DNA of 64,000 nt from Candidatus Lindowbacteria bacterium RIFCSPLOWO2_12_FULL_62_27. Its GTDB lineage: Bacteria; Lindowbacteria; 2-12-FULL-62-27. A program made the position numbers and the translations under genes. The stretch covers positions 1 through 64,000 of the forward strand of contig MFPR01000026.1 of the NCBI GenBank assembly GCA_001784175.1, read 5' to 3'. This document shows, in pieces, positions 40,625 through 48,203 of the stretch (its first letter is position 1; each line of letters starts with the position of its first letter). Below the pieces are notes generated by a model that ran no database searches, was not told the origin of the DNA, and saw only the letters and a program-made list of their open reading frames with translations.

Positions 40625-43258
40625 ATGAGGAATGCGATGGGTGGAGCGTTCGTGTGGTTATCCGTGCTGGCCACCGCCGGACCGGCCGCGGAGATTGTCG
40701 CGGATCCGTTGTCGCTGGATCGCGCGATTCAAACGGCCGCGTTCGGCGACACGGTGGTTCTTGTCGCTGATCGGTATGCCGGTCCCATTCGGCTGCCGTC
40801 GGGCGTTTCGCTGGATGGGAACGGCGCGACCGTGGAAGCGGCGCCGGAGAGCGGCCCGGCGCTGGTGTTGGAAGGGTCGAACCGTGTTCAGAACCTCAAT
40901 GTGTTGGGCAACGGCCGTGCGGACGTCGGGGTCCGGGTGATCCGGGGGCCGGCCGTCTTCAAGCGTGTTTTCGTCCGGGAATTCCGGCGATACGGGATCC
41001 GTGCCGGCAATGGAGAGGGGACGTTCGCCGAAGGGACGATCGAGGACTGCGGCGAAGACGGCCTGTCGGCCGCCGGGGGGCGGTGGACGATCCAGCGGAG
41101 CCGGTTTGCGCGAAACGGTGACGATGGCGTGGACCTGTTTCGGACCAACTCGACGATCATATCGTCCTGCGTGTTTGACCGGAACGCGGACGCCGCGGTG
41201 GAAGTGGCGCTCAGCCGGGACGTGCGGCTGATCGGGAATTTTTCGCGCGGCCATCGCGTGACGTGCGCGGCGCGGCTCGGCGATCTGCCCGCGCGTTTTT
41301 CGAACAATCATCTGGCGGATCGCGCGTTTCTCGAAAAGCGCGGAGACACACCGGTCGCGGACGGACCCGGACTTGAGCGGCGGACGGATAAGAGCAACAT
41401 CATCGTGAAGGACGACTCGGTTGATACGCCGCCGTTCATTCCCGTGGAAGTTCAGGTGGTGCAGGCGCCTGCGGCGGGTGGCGCTGCCAGCGCCGCCAGC
41501 GCGGCTGCGGCGGTGGAGATGGCCGAGCGCGTCCGGACGAGCGCGTCGAACCGTCTTGCCTATGCGGGCCTTCAGCCGAGTGACGTATGTTTGAAGGGCC
41601 AACTGGGCGCGGACACGAACATCACGCCGCTGCTCCGGCGCGTGTTTGATGATCCGTTTTTTCTGGGTACCTGGCTCGCGCTCCGGGCGTCCGAAGGCGA
41701 AACGCCGGTGTCCGCGCGGTACCGCCAGTACGCGCGGGATCTCGGGGTGGCGGGTCTTGAGGCCGTGGACACGCCGGTCCTGTCGCCGGAAAGCCCAAAG
41801 GCACTGGCCGAGTCTGTGATGCAGGCCTGGGAAAAAATTGACGAAACCTATCAACAAGCTTTTGCCGCGTTCGATTCGCCGTCCCGCACGGCGCTTCTGT
41901 CGGAGCTTCAGGCGCAGTACGCGGAGGAAGCGGAGTTGGGCTTGCCGCTCGTGGAGGATTATTATTTCGACGTGGAGATCGACCAGAGCCTCCGTGAGCG
42001 GCTAAGCAGGGCGTCGCGCGTTGACACGTATCCGCTGTTTCAAAGCGGCGAGCGGATGTGGGCGTTTCTCGGCGCGATGCCGGCCGCGTTGGAGGCGCTC
42101 AAGAAACAGTTGCCGGCGAAACAGGCGTCGGCGCCAGTTGTGTTTCGTCGGCAAACCCCGTGGGGTCCGCTCGTGATCGCAGGGACGGGCGACGACGCGC
42201 ATGACAGCGTGACCGGATTTTTCTTCGACCTCGGGGGAGACGACCGATACACGGCGCTGGACGGCGATGGTCCGGTCGTGATCGTCGATCTTGCCGGGAA
42301 TGACAGCTATTCGGGCGCGATCGCCTCCGGGATCGGGCGGCTGTCGGTCGTGCTGGATGTGGACGGCCGCGACCGCTATGAGAGCGGGAGCCGCACGCAG
42401 GGCAGCGGGCTTTTGGGCATCGGGTTTCTGATCGATGCGGCGGGCGACGACGAGTATGTGGCGAGCCGGTACAGTCAGGGATTCGGCTTTTACGGCGCGG
42501 GCTGGCTACGGGACGGCGGCGGCGACGATGTGTATCGCGTGTCGGGATACGGACAAGGATTTGGCGGCGTCCGGGGACTCGGCGTGGTGGACGACGCGGG
42601 AGGGAATGACCGCTACGAAATTCTGCCCGTGTCAAACGATCCGATCCGCGATCCTTCCCGGACGACTTCCATGGGCCAGGGGATCGGCGTGGGTCTTCGG
42701 CCGCATGGCGCCGGCGGGATCGGCATTCTGTGGGACGGCGGCGGCCGCGATGTTTACCTCGCCGACCTTTTCGGCCAGGGCGTCGGATACTGGTACGCGT
42801 TCGGCGCGCTCATCGACGCGGGGGAGGGCAACGACCAATACACGGCCTATCACTACGTTCAGGGCGCCGGCATTCATCTTTCGGTCGGCGCTCTCTACGA
42901 CGGCGGCGGCGCGGATAGATATCAAGCGTGGTATGTCGCTCAAGGGTGCGGACATGACGCGTCGATCGGCGCTCTGTATGAGTCCGGCGGCAACGATATC
43001 TATTCATCGTACGGTCTTTCGCAGGGAACGGGGAGCATCAACGGTGTGGGACTTCTCGCCGATGCCGGCGGCCGGGATGCATACATGGGCGTGAAGGGCA
43101 TGAGCGGCCAGGGCGAGGCCTGGTATCATTCGCGCCTGCGCGAGTACGGCAGCGTCGGGATGCTGCTGGACCTGGGCGGCGACGATTTTTACGCGACCGG
43201 AACGTTTAGCCATGCCGTGTGGTTCAAGGGCGATCACGGCCTCGGGGTGGACGAATGA
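40625..43258 (+). CDS. exported beta-helix protein with about 12 GGxDxY repeats
   Basis: 877 residues from ATG at 40625, 8 nt after AGGTGG; a GTG at 40613 is the alternative. Signal peptide (GGAFVWLSVLATAGPAAA region). Residues about 25-240 form a right-handed beta-helix (SLDGNGATVEAAPESGPALVLEGSNRVQNLNVLGNG, TIEDCGEDGLSAAGG). A helical linker with a GGAASAASAAAAVE spacer follows. The C-terminal 325 residues repeat a unit of about 25-40 residues: (G/A)G(G/D/N)D-x-Y, a short strand, then often QGxG and a hydrophobic VGxLxDxG strand. Twelve copies are visible (GGDDRYTA, AGNDSYSG, GGDDVYRV, GGNDIYSS and others). They are not RTX nonapeptides, though the acidic turns suggest metal binding. Its stop overlaps the HEAT gene ATG. 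Confidence 0.8.
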   Translation: MRNAMGGAFVWLSVLATAGPAAEIVADPLSLDRAIQTAAFGDTVVLVADRYAGPIRLPSGVSLDGNGATVEAAPESGPALVLEGSNRVQNLNVLGNGRADVGVRVIRGPAVFKRVFVREFRRYGIRAGNGEGTFAEGTIEDCGEDGLSAAGGRWTIQRSRFARNGDDGVDLFRTNSTIISSCVFDRNADAAVEVALSRDVRLIGNFSRGHRVTCAARLGDLPARFSNNHLADRAFLEKRGDTPVADGPGLERRTDKSNIIVKDDSVDTPPFIPVEVQVVQAPAAGGAASAASAAAAVEMAERVRTSASNRLAYAGLQPSDVCLKGQLGADTNITPLLRRVFDDPFFLGTWLALRASEGETPVSARYRQYARDLGVAGLEAVDTPVLSPESPKALAESVMQAWEKIDETYQQAFAAFDSPSRTALLSELQAQYAEEAELGLPLVEDYYFDVEIDQSLRERLSRASRVDTYPLFQSGERMWAFLGAMPAALEALKKQLPAKQASAPVVFRRQTPWGPLVIAGTGDDAHDSVTGFFFDLGGDDRYTALDGDGPVVIVDLAGNDSYSGAIASGIGRLSVVLDVDGRDRYESGSRTQGSGLLGIGFLIDAAGDDEYVASRYSQGFGFYGAGWLRDGGGDDVYRVSGYGQGFGGVRGLGVVDDAGGNDRYEILPVSNDPIRDPSRTTSMGQGIGVGLRPHGAGGIGILWDGGGRDVYLADLFGQGVGYWYAFGALIDAGEGNDQYTAYHYVQGAGIHLSVGALYDGGGADRYQAWYVAQGCGHDASIGALYESGGNDIYSSYGLSQGTGSINGVGLLADAGGRDAYMGVKGMSGQGEAWYHSRLREYGSVGMLLDLGGDDFYATGTFSHAVWFKGDHGLGVDE

Positions 43259-44187
43259 GGCTCCTGCATCGGTGTCTGGCGGCGGCGTATATAATATTTG
43301 TATGTATATATAATAATGGGTGGGCGTGGGACGCGCGGCCGGCGGATCTGGAGGAGGCGTTTTTGCTTTGGGCGTCACCCAAGGCGGAATACGCCGGGAC
43401 CTCGCAGTTGGACGCGTGGACGCTCTTGACCGCCGACACCGCGGCGACGGCGCGGGTGATTCCGAAGTTTCTTGGAACGCCGAGTGGCGCGGTCCGGGAA
43501 AAAATTCTGATGTTTTGTGAGAATGCGGATGCCGCGTCGGTGGGTCCGGCGTTCCGGCCGCATGCCGTGCCCGATTCGCCGCAGCTCGGTCTGGTCCTGT
43601 TCTGCTTGTCCCGTGCAGGCGACACGGAGAGCCTTCCGATCATTCTTGAGCATCTTTCGAGCCGCCGGTGGCAGGTGCGCTCCGCCGCGGCGCTGTCGCT
43701 CGGGTATCTGGGCCGCGACGCGCGGGCGGCCGTGCCGGACCTGATCCGGGCGCTGTCCGACACGGCCCCGATGGTTCGAAAATCGGCCGCGTATGCGCTC
43801 GGTCAGTGCGCCGACTCGGGCACGGTGACGCTGACGGTGGTGGAGGCGCTGGTCCGAGCGCTCGACGACGATTTCTTTGGTACGCGGTTCAACGCCGCCC
43901 GCGCTCTGGCCCTCTTGGGCGATTCGGCGCTCGCGATGTTGGCGGCCCGGTACGACGGCCTGAGCGACACCGCGCGATACGGTGTTCTGTTGACGCTGGG
44001 GCGCGCCGAAGGCGCCGCCGGCCGGCCGATGCTGGAGAAAATCAGCGCCGACACGGCCGCGGTGATGCCGTTGCGCGGGATCGCGTTGAAGGGATTGCTG
44101 GATCGAAAGTGGGCGCCTGCCGACACGGACTTGGCGGAGTTGCGCGCCACGGACGTGGGCCGGGGACTGTGGGGGATGACAAGATAG
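43255..44187 (+). CDS. exported HEAT-repeat protein
   Basis: 310 residues from ATG at 43255 (ATGA overlap with the upstream gene). The signal peptide (MRLLHRCLAAAYIIFVCIYNNGWAWDA) is encoded by a strikingly AT-rich stretch (43286-43318). The mature part has HEAT/PBS-lyase-type repeats: SLPIILEHLSSRRWQVRSAAALSLGYLG, AVPDLIRALSDTAPMVRKSAAYALGQ, VEALVRALDDDFFGTRFNAARALALLG. HEAT solenoids bind other proteins; coupling to the beta-helix/GGxDxY protein points to a joint periplasmic or surface role. The gene's last codons carry the queE promoter. Confidence 0.75.
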   Translation: MRLLHRCLAAAYIIFVCIYNNGWAWDARPADLEEAFLLWASPKAEYAGTSQLDAWTLLTADTAATARVIPKFLGTPSGAVREKILMFCENADAASVGPAFRPHAVPDSPQLGLVLFCLSRAGDTESLPIILEHLSSRRWQVRSAAALSLGYLGRDARAAVPDLIRALSDTAPMVRKSAAYALGQCADSGTVTLTVVEALVRALDDDFFGTRFNAARALALLGDSALAMLAARYDGLSDTARYGVLLTLGRAEGAAGRPMLEKISADTAAVMPLRGIALKGLLDRKWAPADTDLAELRATDVGRGLWGMTR

Positions 44188-44205
44188 GCGGCGGTTTTCT
44201 ATACT
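44176..44205 (+). promoter_or_regulatory. leaderless-type promoter of queE
   Basis: ATGACA (44176-44181), 18-bp spacer, TATACT (44200-44205) and 7 nt to the ATG at 44213. The promoter overlaps the end of the upstream coding region. There is no Shine-Dalgarno sequence. Confidence 0.6.
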
Positions 44206-44212
44206 GTAGCAA

Positions 44213-44929
44213 ATGTATATCAGCGAGATTTTCCGTTCATTTCAGGGCGAAGGAAAACTGGCGGGCGTACCGTCCGTCTTCGTGCGGACCAGCGGATGCA
44301 ATCTCCGGTGTGTCTGGTGTGACACGCGCTACACGAGTTGGGAGCCGGAGGGGTCCGACCGCGCCGTTGGAGACATCATGGCCGAAGTGCGCCGCCTGGT
44401 GCGGGAGGGAGAGGCGCCGGTCCGCCATGCCGTCGTCACGGGCGGCGAGCCGACGCTGGAGGAGTCTCTTCCGGAGTTGTGTTCAGGCCTCGCGTCGGAG
44501 GGCTTTCACGTCACGATCGAGACCAACGCCACGAGATTTCTGAATCTGGATGCTCATTTGATTTCTCTGAGTCCGAAGCTTGGAAATTCCTCGCCGCTTC
44601 GGTCCCCGGCCGAAATTCCGAAATCCCACGACGCGTTGCGGAATCGCCCGGAGGTCGTCCGCGCGTATCTGGACGCCTATGCTGATCCGCCCGCGAGGGA
44701 TTGCCAGATCAAATTCGTGATCGAGCGCGAGGAGGATCTGGCGGAAGTTGCGGAGTTCGAGCGCGCGGCGAACATTCCAAAGGACAAGATACTTCTCATG
44801 CCCCAGTCCGTGGAGCCGTCGGATTTGGCGCGCAAAACCGCGTGGCTCGTCGATCTGGCCGCCAAGCGCGGTTACGGATTCAGCCCGAGGCTCCACATCG
44901 CCAAATACGGAAACCGGCGCGGGGTCTGA
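44213..44929 (+). CDS. queE: 7-carboxy-7-deazaguanine synthase
   Basis: 238 residues. Radical-SAM cluster C29-x3-C33-x2-C36 (SGCNLRCVWCDT), preceded by SEIFRSFQGEGKLAGVPSVFVRT, plus VVTGGEPTLEESLPEL and IETNAT. QueE converts 6-carboxytetrahydropterin to CDG, the deazapurine core of queuosine/preQ0. C-terminal SPRLHIAKYGNRRGV is typical. No other que gene is present in the window, but tRNA-modification genes follow immediately. Expressed from its own leaderless-type promoter. Confidence 0.92.
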   Translation: MYISEIFRSFQGEGKLAGVPSVFVRTSGCNLRCVWCDTRYTSWEPEGSDRAVGDIMAEVRRLVREGEAPVRHAVVTGGEPTLEESLPELCSGLASEGFHVTIETNATRFLNLDAHLISLSPKLGNSSPLRSPAEIPKSHDALRNRPEVVRAYLDAYADPPARDCQIKFVIEREEDLAEVAEFERAANIPKDKILLMPQSVEPSDLARKTAWLVDLAAKRGYGFSPRLHIAKYGNRRGV

Positions 44930-44959
44930 TTGACTTCGAGCCAAGTCCGGGAATACACT
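44930..44959 (+). promoter_or_regulatory. leaderless-type promoter of the cysteine desulfurase operon
   Basis: TTGACT (44930-44935), 18-bp spacer, TACACT (44954-44959) and 6 nt to the ATG at 44966. It starts directly after the queE stop. There is no Shine-Dalgarno sequence. Confidence 0.6.
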
Positions 44960-44965
44960 GCCGGT

Positions 44966-46171
44966 ATGGAGAACCTGCTCGTGTATCTGGACCACAATGC
45001 AACGACGCCGGTCGCGCCGGAGGTGCGGGAGGCGATGGCGCCGTTTCTGTCGACCGACTGGTGTAATCCGTCGTCTCCCTACCGGCCCGCCCAGAGAGTC
45101 CGGGCGGCGGTGGACCGCGCGCGGGAGGAGGTCGCGGCTCTTTTGGCCTGTGACCCGGACGAGATCACGTTTACGTCCTGCGCGACCGAGTCTTGCAACC
45201 TGGCGATTCTCGGCACGGCGAGGAGCGCCGGTCCCGGCGCCCGCCTGGTAACGGTGTCGACGGAACACCATGCGGTGTTGAACGCCGTGAAGGCCGCGCA
45301 GGCGCAAGGATCCGACGTCATGTTTCTGCCGGTGGACCGTCAGGGGCTGCTGGAGTCCGGCGCTTTTATCGGCAGCCTGCTTCCGCGGACCGTCCTGGTG
45401 TCCGTGATGCTGGGCAACAACGAGACGGGCGTCGTGCAGGATATCGCCGCGATCGGGCGCGCCTGCCGGGAACGAGGAATTCTTTTTCATTGCGACGCAA
45501 CAGCGTCGATCGGGAAGATGGCCGTTCGGCCGCAGGACCTCTCTTGCGATTTTCTTTCCCTGTCCGGCCACAAATTCGGGGCGCCCAAAGGGATTGGCGC
45601 ACTGTATGTCCGGGCGGACGTGAAGGCATACCCGATCATGTACGGCGGCGAGCAGGAGGCGGGACTGCGGCCGGGAACCGAAAACGTTGCGGGGATCGTG
45701 GGCCTGGGTGTTGCGGCGCGTCGCGCGAAGCAATTTGCGGAATCCGGCGGCCCGGTCCGGCTGGACGTTTTGCGGAACGCGATCGAATCGGGAATTCGTG
45801 GGCGTGTTCCGTCTGCCGAGTTTCTGTCACTGCCGCCGGATCGCCCGGACCGGAGGTTGTGCAATACCCTGTCGGTTCGCGTGCCGGGCGTGCGGAATGA
45901 CGAACTCGTTCTGCTCTTGGACCGTGAAGGCATCTGCGTCTCAACCGGCGCCGCCTGTGCGACGGGCGCGTCCCTGCCGTCCCACGTAATTCGCGCCATG
46001 GGCTATGCCGACGAGGAGGCCCGGGAAGTGATCCGCATTTCTCTTGGGGAGGAAAATTCCGAGCGGGACGTGGAGCGTCTGGTGGACGCATTTGCCCGCG
46101 CGGCCGCCGCCCTGTCCGGCGGTTCGTATTTGCGGACCCGTGTGCCCGTTCCGGTGGAACTTCCGTCATGA
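44966..46171 (+). CDS. cysteine desulfurase (NifS/IscS family)
   Basis: 401 residues from ATG at 44966; the longer frame upstream runs through the promoter. PLP enzyme motifs: VYLDHNATTPVAPEV, EITFTSCATESCNLAI, EHHAVLNAV, the Schiff-base lysine in SLSGHKFGAPKGIGALYVR, GGEQEAGLRPGTENVAGIV, and the active-site cysteine loop STGAACATGASLPSHV. It removes sulfur from cysteine as an enzyme persulfide. Position directly before mnmA and tusA (ATGA overlap) says its sulfur serves tRNA thiolation rather than, or as well as, Fe-S assembly. No iscU lies nearby. Confidence 0.92.
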   Translation: MENLLVYLDHNATTPVAPEVREAMAPFLSTDWCNPSSPYRPAQRVRAAVDRAREEVAALLACDPDEITFTSCATESCNLAILGTARSAGPGARLVTVSTEHHAVLNAVKAAQAQGSDVMFLPVDRQGLLESGAFIGSLLPRTVLVSVMLGNNETGVVQDIAAIGRACRERGILFHCDATASIGKMAVRPQDLSCDFLSLSGHKFGAPKGIGALYVRADVKAYPIMYGGEQEAGLRPGTENVAGIVGLGVAARRAKQFAESGGPVRLDVLRNAIESGIRGRVPSAEFLSLPPDRPDRRLCNTLSVRVPGVRNDELVLLLDREGICVSTGAACATGASLPSHVIRAMGYADEEAREVIRISLGEENSERDVERLVDAFARAAAALSGGSYLRTRVPVPVELPS

Positions 46172-47202
46172 AGGTTCTGGTTGGCCTCTCCGGAGGAGTG
46201 GACAGTTCGGTGGCGGCGGCGCTCCTGCGAGAGGCAGGCCACGACGTCACCGCCTTCACGCTGCTGCTCGGCCATGCAGACCCGGACGGCGTGCATCGAT
46301 GCTGCCGGCCGTCGGACGTTCGGGACGCCCGTGCGGTGGCGGCGCGATTGGGAATTCCGCATTACGTGTGGGATTATCAGGAGTTGTTTCAGCAGAAAGT
46401 CGAGACGCCGTTTCTGCGCGGTTACGCCGCCGGGATCACCCCGAACCCGTGCGGCATGTGCAATCGGGATGTCCGGTTCGGCGCGGTGCTCGACCGCGCG
46501 ATCCGGCTGGGATACGACGCGCTCTCGACCGGCCACTACGCGCGAGCGTGGGCCGGGGGACTCTATCGCGGACTGGACCGGCAGAAGGACCAGTCGTATT
46601 TTCTTTCCAGAATTCCGGCTTCTTCGATTTCCAGGCTGGTGTTCCCGCTGGCGCATCTGACGAAGCCGCGCGTTCGGCAGATCGCCGCCGACATGGGGTT
46701 GCCGTCGGCCGAAAAACCGGAGAGCCAGGAAATCTGTTTCGTGTCCGGCCGAACCTCCGATTTTCTGGCCGCGCGTTTGGGGGAGACTCCGGGCGAAATT
46801 GTGGATGCGGCCGGCCGGACGCTGGGCCGGCACTCGGGGATCCATCAGTTCACGCCGGGCCAGCGCCGGGGAATCGGGATATCCGGTTCCGAGCCGCTCC
46901 ATGTCACCGCGTTGGATGCAGGGACGAACCGCGTGACAGTCGGCCCGAGGCGCTCAGTCTTTCGCGACCGCGTGCGTCTCGTGGAGTGCAGCCGGCTCCT
47001 GCCGCCGGATGATCCGTGGCCGGAAACGTTTGGCGCCCAGTTCAGGTACAGGGCGGTTCCGGCGCCCGCGCGAATCGCGGCGTCGTCCGGAAACGAAATG
47101 GATTTGATTCTGACCGAGCCTGCGTTCGCTCCGGCGCCCGGCCAGATCGCCGCGCTGTATGACGGCGACCGGGTGATCGCCTCCGGGCTTATTGCGGCCT
47201 GA
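46168..47202 (+). CDS. mnmA: tRNA-specific 2-thiouridylase
   Basis: 344 residues. PP-loop SGGVDSSVAAALL for ATP, NPCGMCNRDVRFGAVL with the first catalytic cysteine, STGHYAR, DQSYFLSRIP and the second cysteine in SQEICFVSG. C-terminal domain GIHQFTPGQRRGIGI. MnmA adds sulfur to U34 of tRNA-Lys, -Glu and -Gln using persulfide sulfur. Its ATG overlaps the stop of the desulfurase, and its own stop overlaps the start of tusA by one base, so donor, carrier and thiolase are made together. Confidence 0.94.
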   Translation: MKVLVGLSGGVDSSVAAALLREAGHDVTAFTLLLGHADPDGVHRCCRPSDVRDARAVAARLGIPHYVWDYQELFQQKVETPFLRGYAAGITPNPCGMCNRDVRFGAVLDRAIRLGYDALSTGHYARAWAGGLYRGLDRQKDQSYFLSRIPASSISRLVFPLAHLTKPRVRQIAADMGLPSAEKPESQEICFVSGRTSDFLAARLGETPGEIVDAAGRTLGRHSGIHQFTPGQRRGIGISGSEPLHVTALDAGTNRVTVGPRRSVFRDRVRLVECSRLLPPDDPWPETFGAQFRYRAVPAPARIAASSGNEMDLILTEPAFAPAPGQIAALYDGDRVIASGLIAA

Positions 47203-47435
47203 TGCCGCCGATCAAGCAGAAAATCGACGCGCTCGGATTGTTCTGCCCGGTCCCTTTGCATATGATCGGCCGGGCCTTCAGGAAAATGCAGGCCGGGGAT
47301 TGCGTGGAGCTGGTCGGAGACGACCCGGGCCTGCGGACCGACATGGAAGACTGGACGGCCGCGAACCGGCACAGGATCGTTGAGCGCCGGCAGGAAGGCC
47401 GGATCCTGGCCTTTGTGGTTGAAAAAGGACGCTGA
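47202..47435 (+). CDS. TusA/SirA-family sulfur carrier
   Basis: 77 residues. IDALGLFCPVPLHMIGRAFRKMQAGDCVELVGDDPG has the TusA signature with the persulfide-carrying C15 in CPVP and the two-layer alpha/beta order. TusA proteins relay sulfur from a cysteine desulfurase, directly or through TusBCD-E, to MnmA. As tusBCDE are absent here, a direct relay within this operon is the simplest reading. Confidence 0.9.
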   Translation: MPPIKQKIDALGLFCPVPLHMIGRAFRKMQAGDCVELVGDDPGLRTDMEDWTAANRHRIVERRQEGRILAFVVEKGR

Positions 47436-47438
47436 CCG

Positions 47439-48203
47439 GTGCTCCATGGCAAAAAGATCGTGGTGGTGATGCCGGCCTACAATGCCGCCCGCACGGTCCG
47501 CCGCACGTACGAAGAAATACCAAAAGATATCGTCGATGACGTCATTCTGACGGACGACGCGAGTTCCGACGAGACGGTGGAACTTGCGCGTGCGCTGCCC
47601 ATCCGCGTCGTGCGGCATGACCGGACGACGGGATATGGCGGCAACCAGAAGACCTGTTACCGGGAGGCGCTCAAGGCCGGCGCGGACATCGTTGTGATGA
47701 TCCATCCGGATTATCAGTACACGCCGAAACTGATCACGGCGATGGCGGCGATGATCGCCCTCGGCGAATTCGACGTCGTGCTCGGCTCGCGCATTCTGGG
47801 CGGCGCGGCCCTCCGGGGCGGGATGCCGGCCTACAAATACGTGTCGAACCGGTTCCTGACGCTCCTGCAGAATTTTTTCATGGGCCAGAAAATTTCCGAA
47901 TATCATACGGGCTATCGCGCCTGGGACCGGCGGGTCCTGGAACGGTTGCCGGTTCTCGAGAACTCCGACGATTTCGTGTTCGACAACCAGATGCTCGCCC
48001 AGGCGTTTTATTTCGGATTCCGCATCGGCGAGATTTCCTGCCCCTGCCGCTATGAGGCGGACAGCTCGAGCATCAATTTCTCGAGGTCGGTCCGCTACGG
48101 GTTGGGGGTGCTCGGCGTGACGGCCCGGTATGTCCTGCAGCGTTGGGGCGCGATGCGTTTTTCTCTGTTTGATCCGGCCGGGCGGCGGCTGGAGCTTTCG
48201 TGA
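47439..48203 (+). CDS. family 2 glycosyltransferase (dolichyl-phosphate-sugar synthase-like)
   Basis: 254 residues; GTG start 3 nt after tusA. GT-A motifs VVVMPAYNAARTVRRTYEEIP, VILTDDASSDETVELAR, the acidic MIHPDYQYTP, and GSRILGGAALRGGMPAYKYVSNRFLT with EYHTGYRAWDRRVL, as in DPM1/GtrB-like enzymes that load sugar onto a lipid phosphate. The next gene is a multi-span GT-C-like protein overlapping by 4 nt, a pairing expected if this enzyme makes the lipid-linked donor. No membrane helices are obvious. Confidence 0.85.
   Translation: MLHGKKIVVVMPAYNAARTVRRTYEEIPKDIVDDVILTDDASSDETVELARALPIRVVRHDRTTGYGGNQKTCYREALKAGADIVVMIHPDYQYTPKLITAMAAMIALGEFDVVLGSRILGGAALRGGMPAYKYVSNRFLTLLQNFFMGQKISEYHTGYRAWDRRVLERLPVLENSDDFVFDNQMLAQAFYFGFRIGEISCPCRYEADSSSINFSRSVRYGLGVLGVTARYVLQRWGAMRFSLFDPAGRRLELS

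Noticed and set aside
38161-40770. 869-residue plus-strand frame opposite the GH63-like gene
   Set aside because: Antisense frame; the minus-strand protein has consistent family motifs throughout.
40940-43200. RTX-type calcium-binding repeats in the GGxDxY protein
   Set aside because: The nonapeptide GGxGxDxLx spacing is absent; units are longer and centred on DxY.
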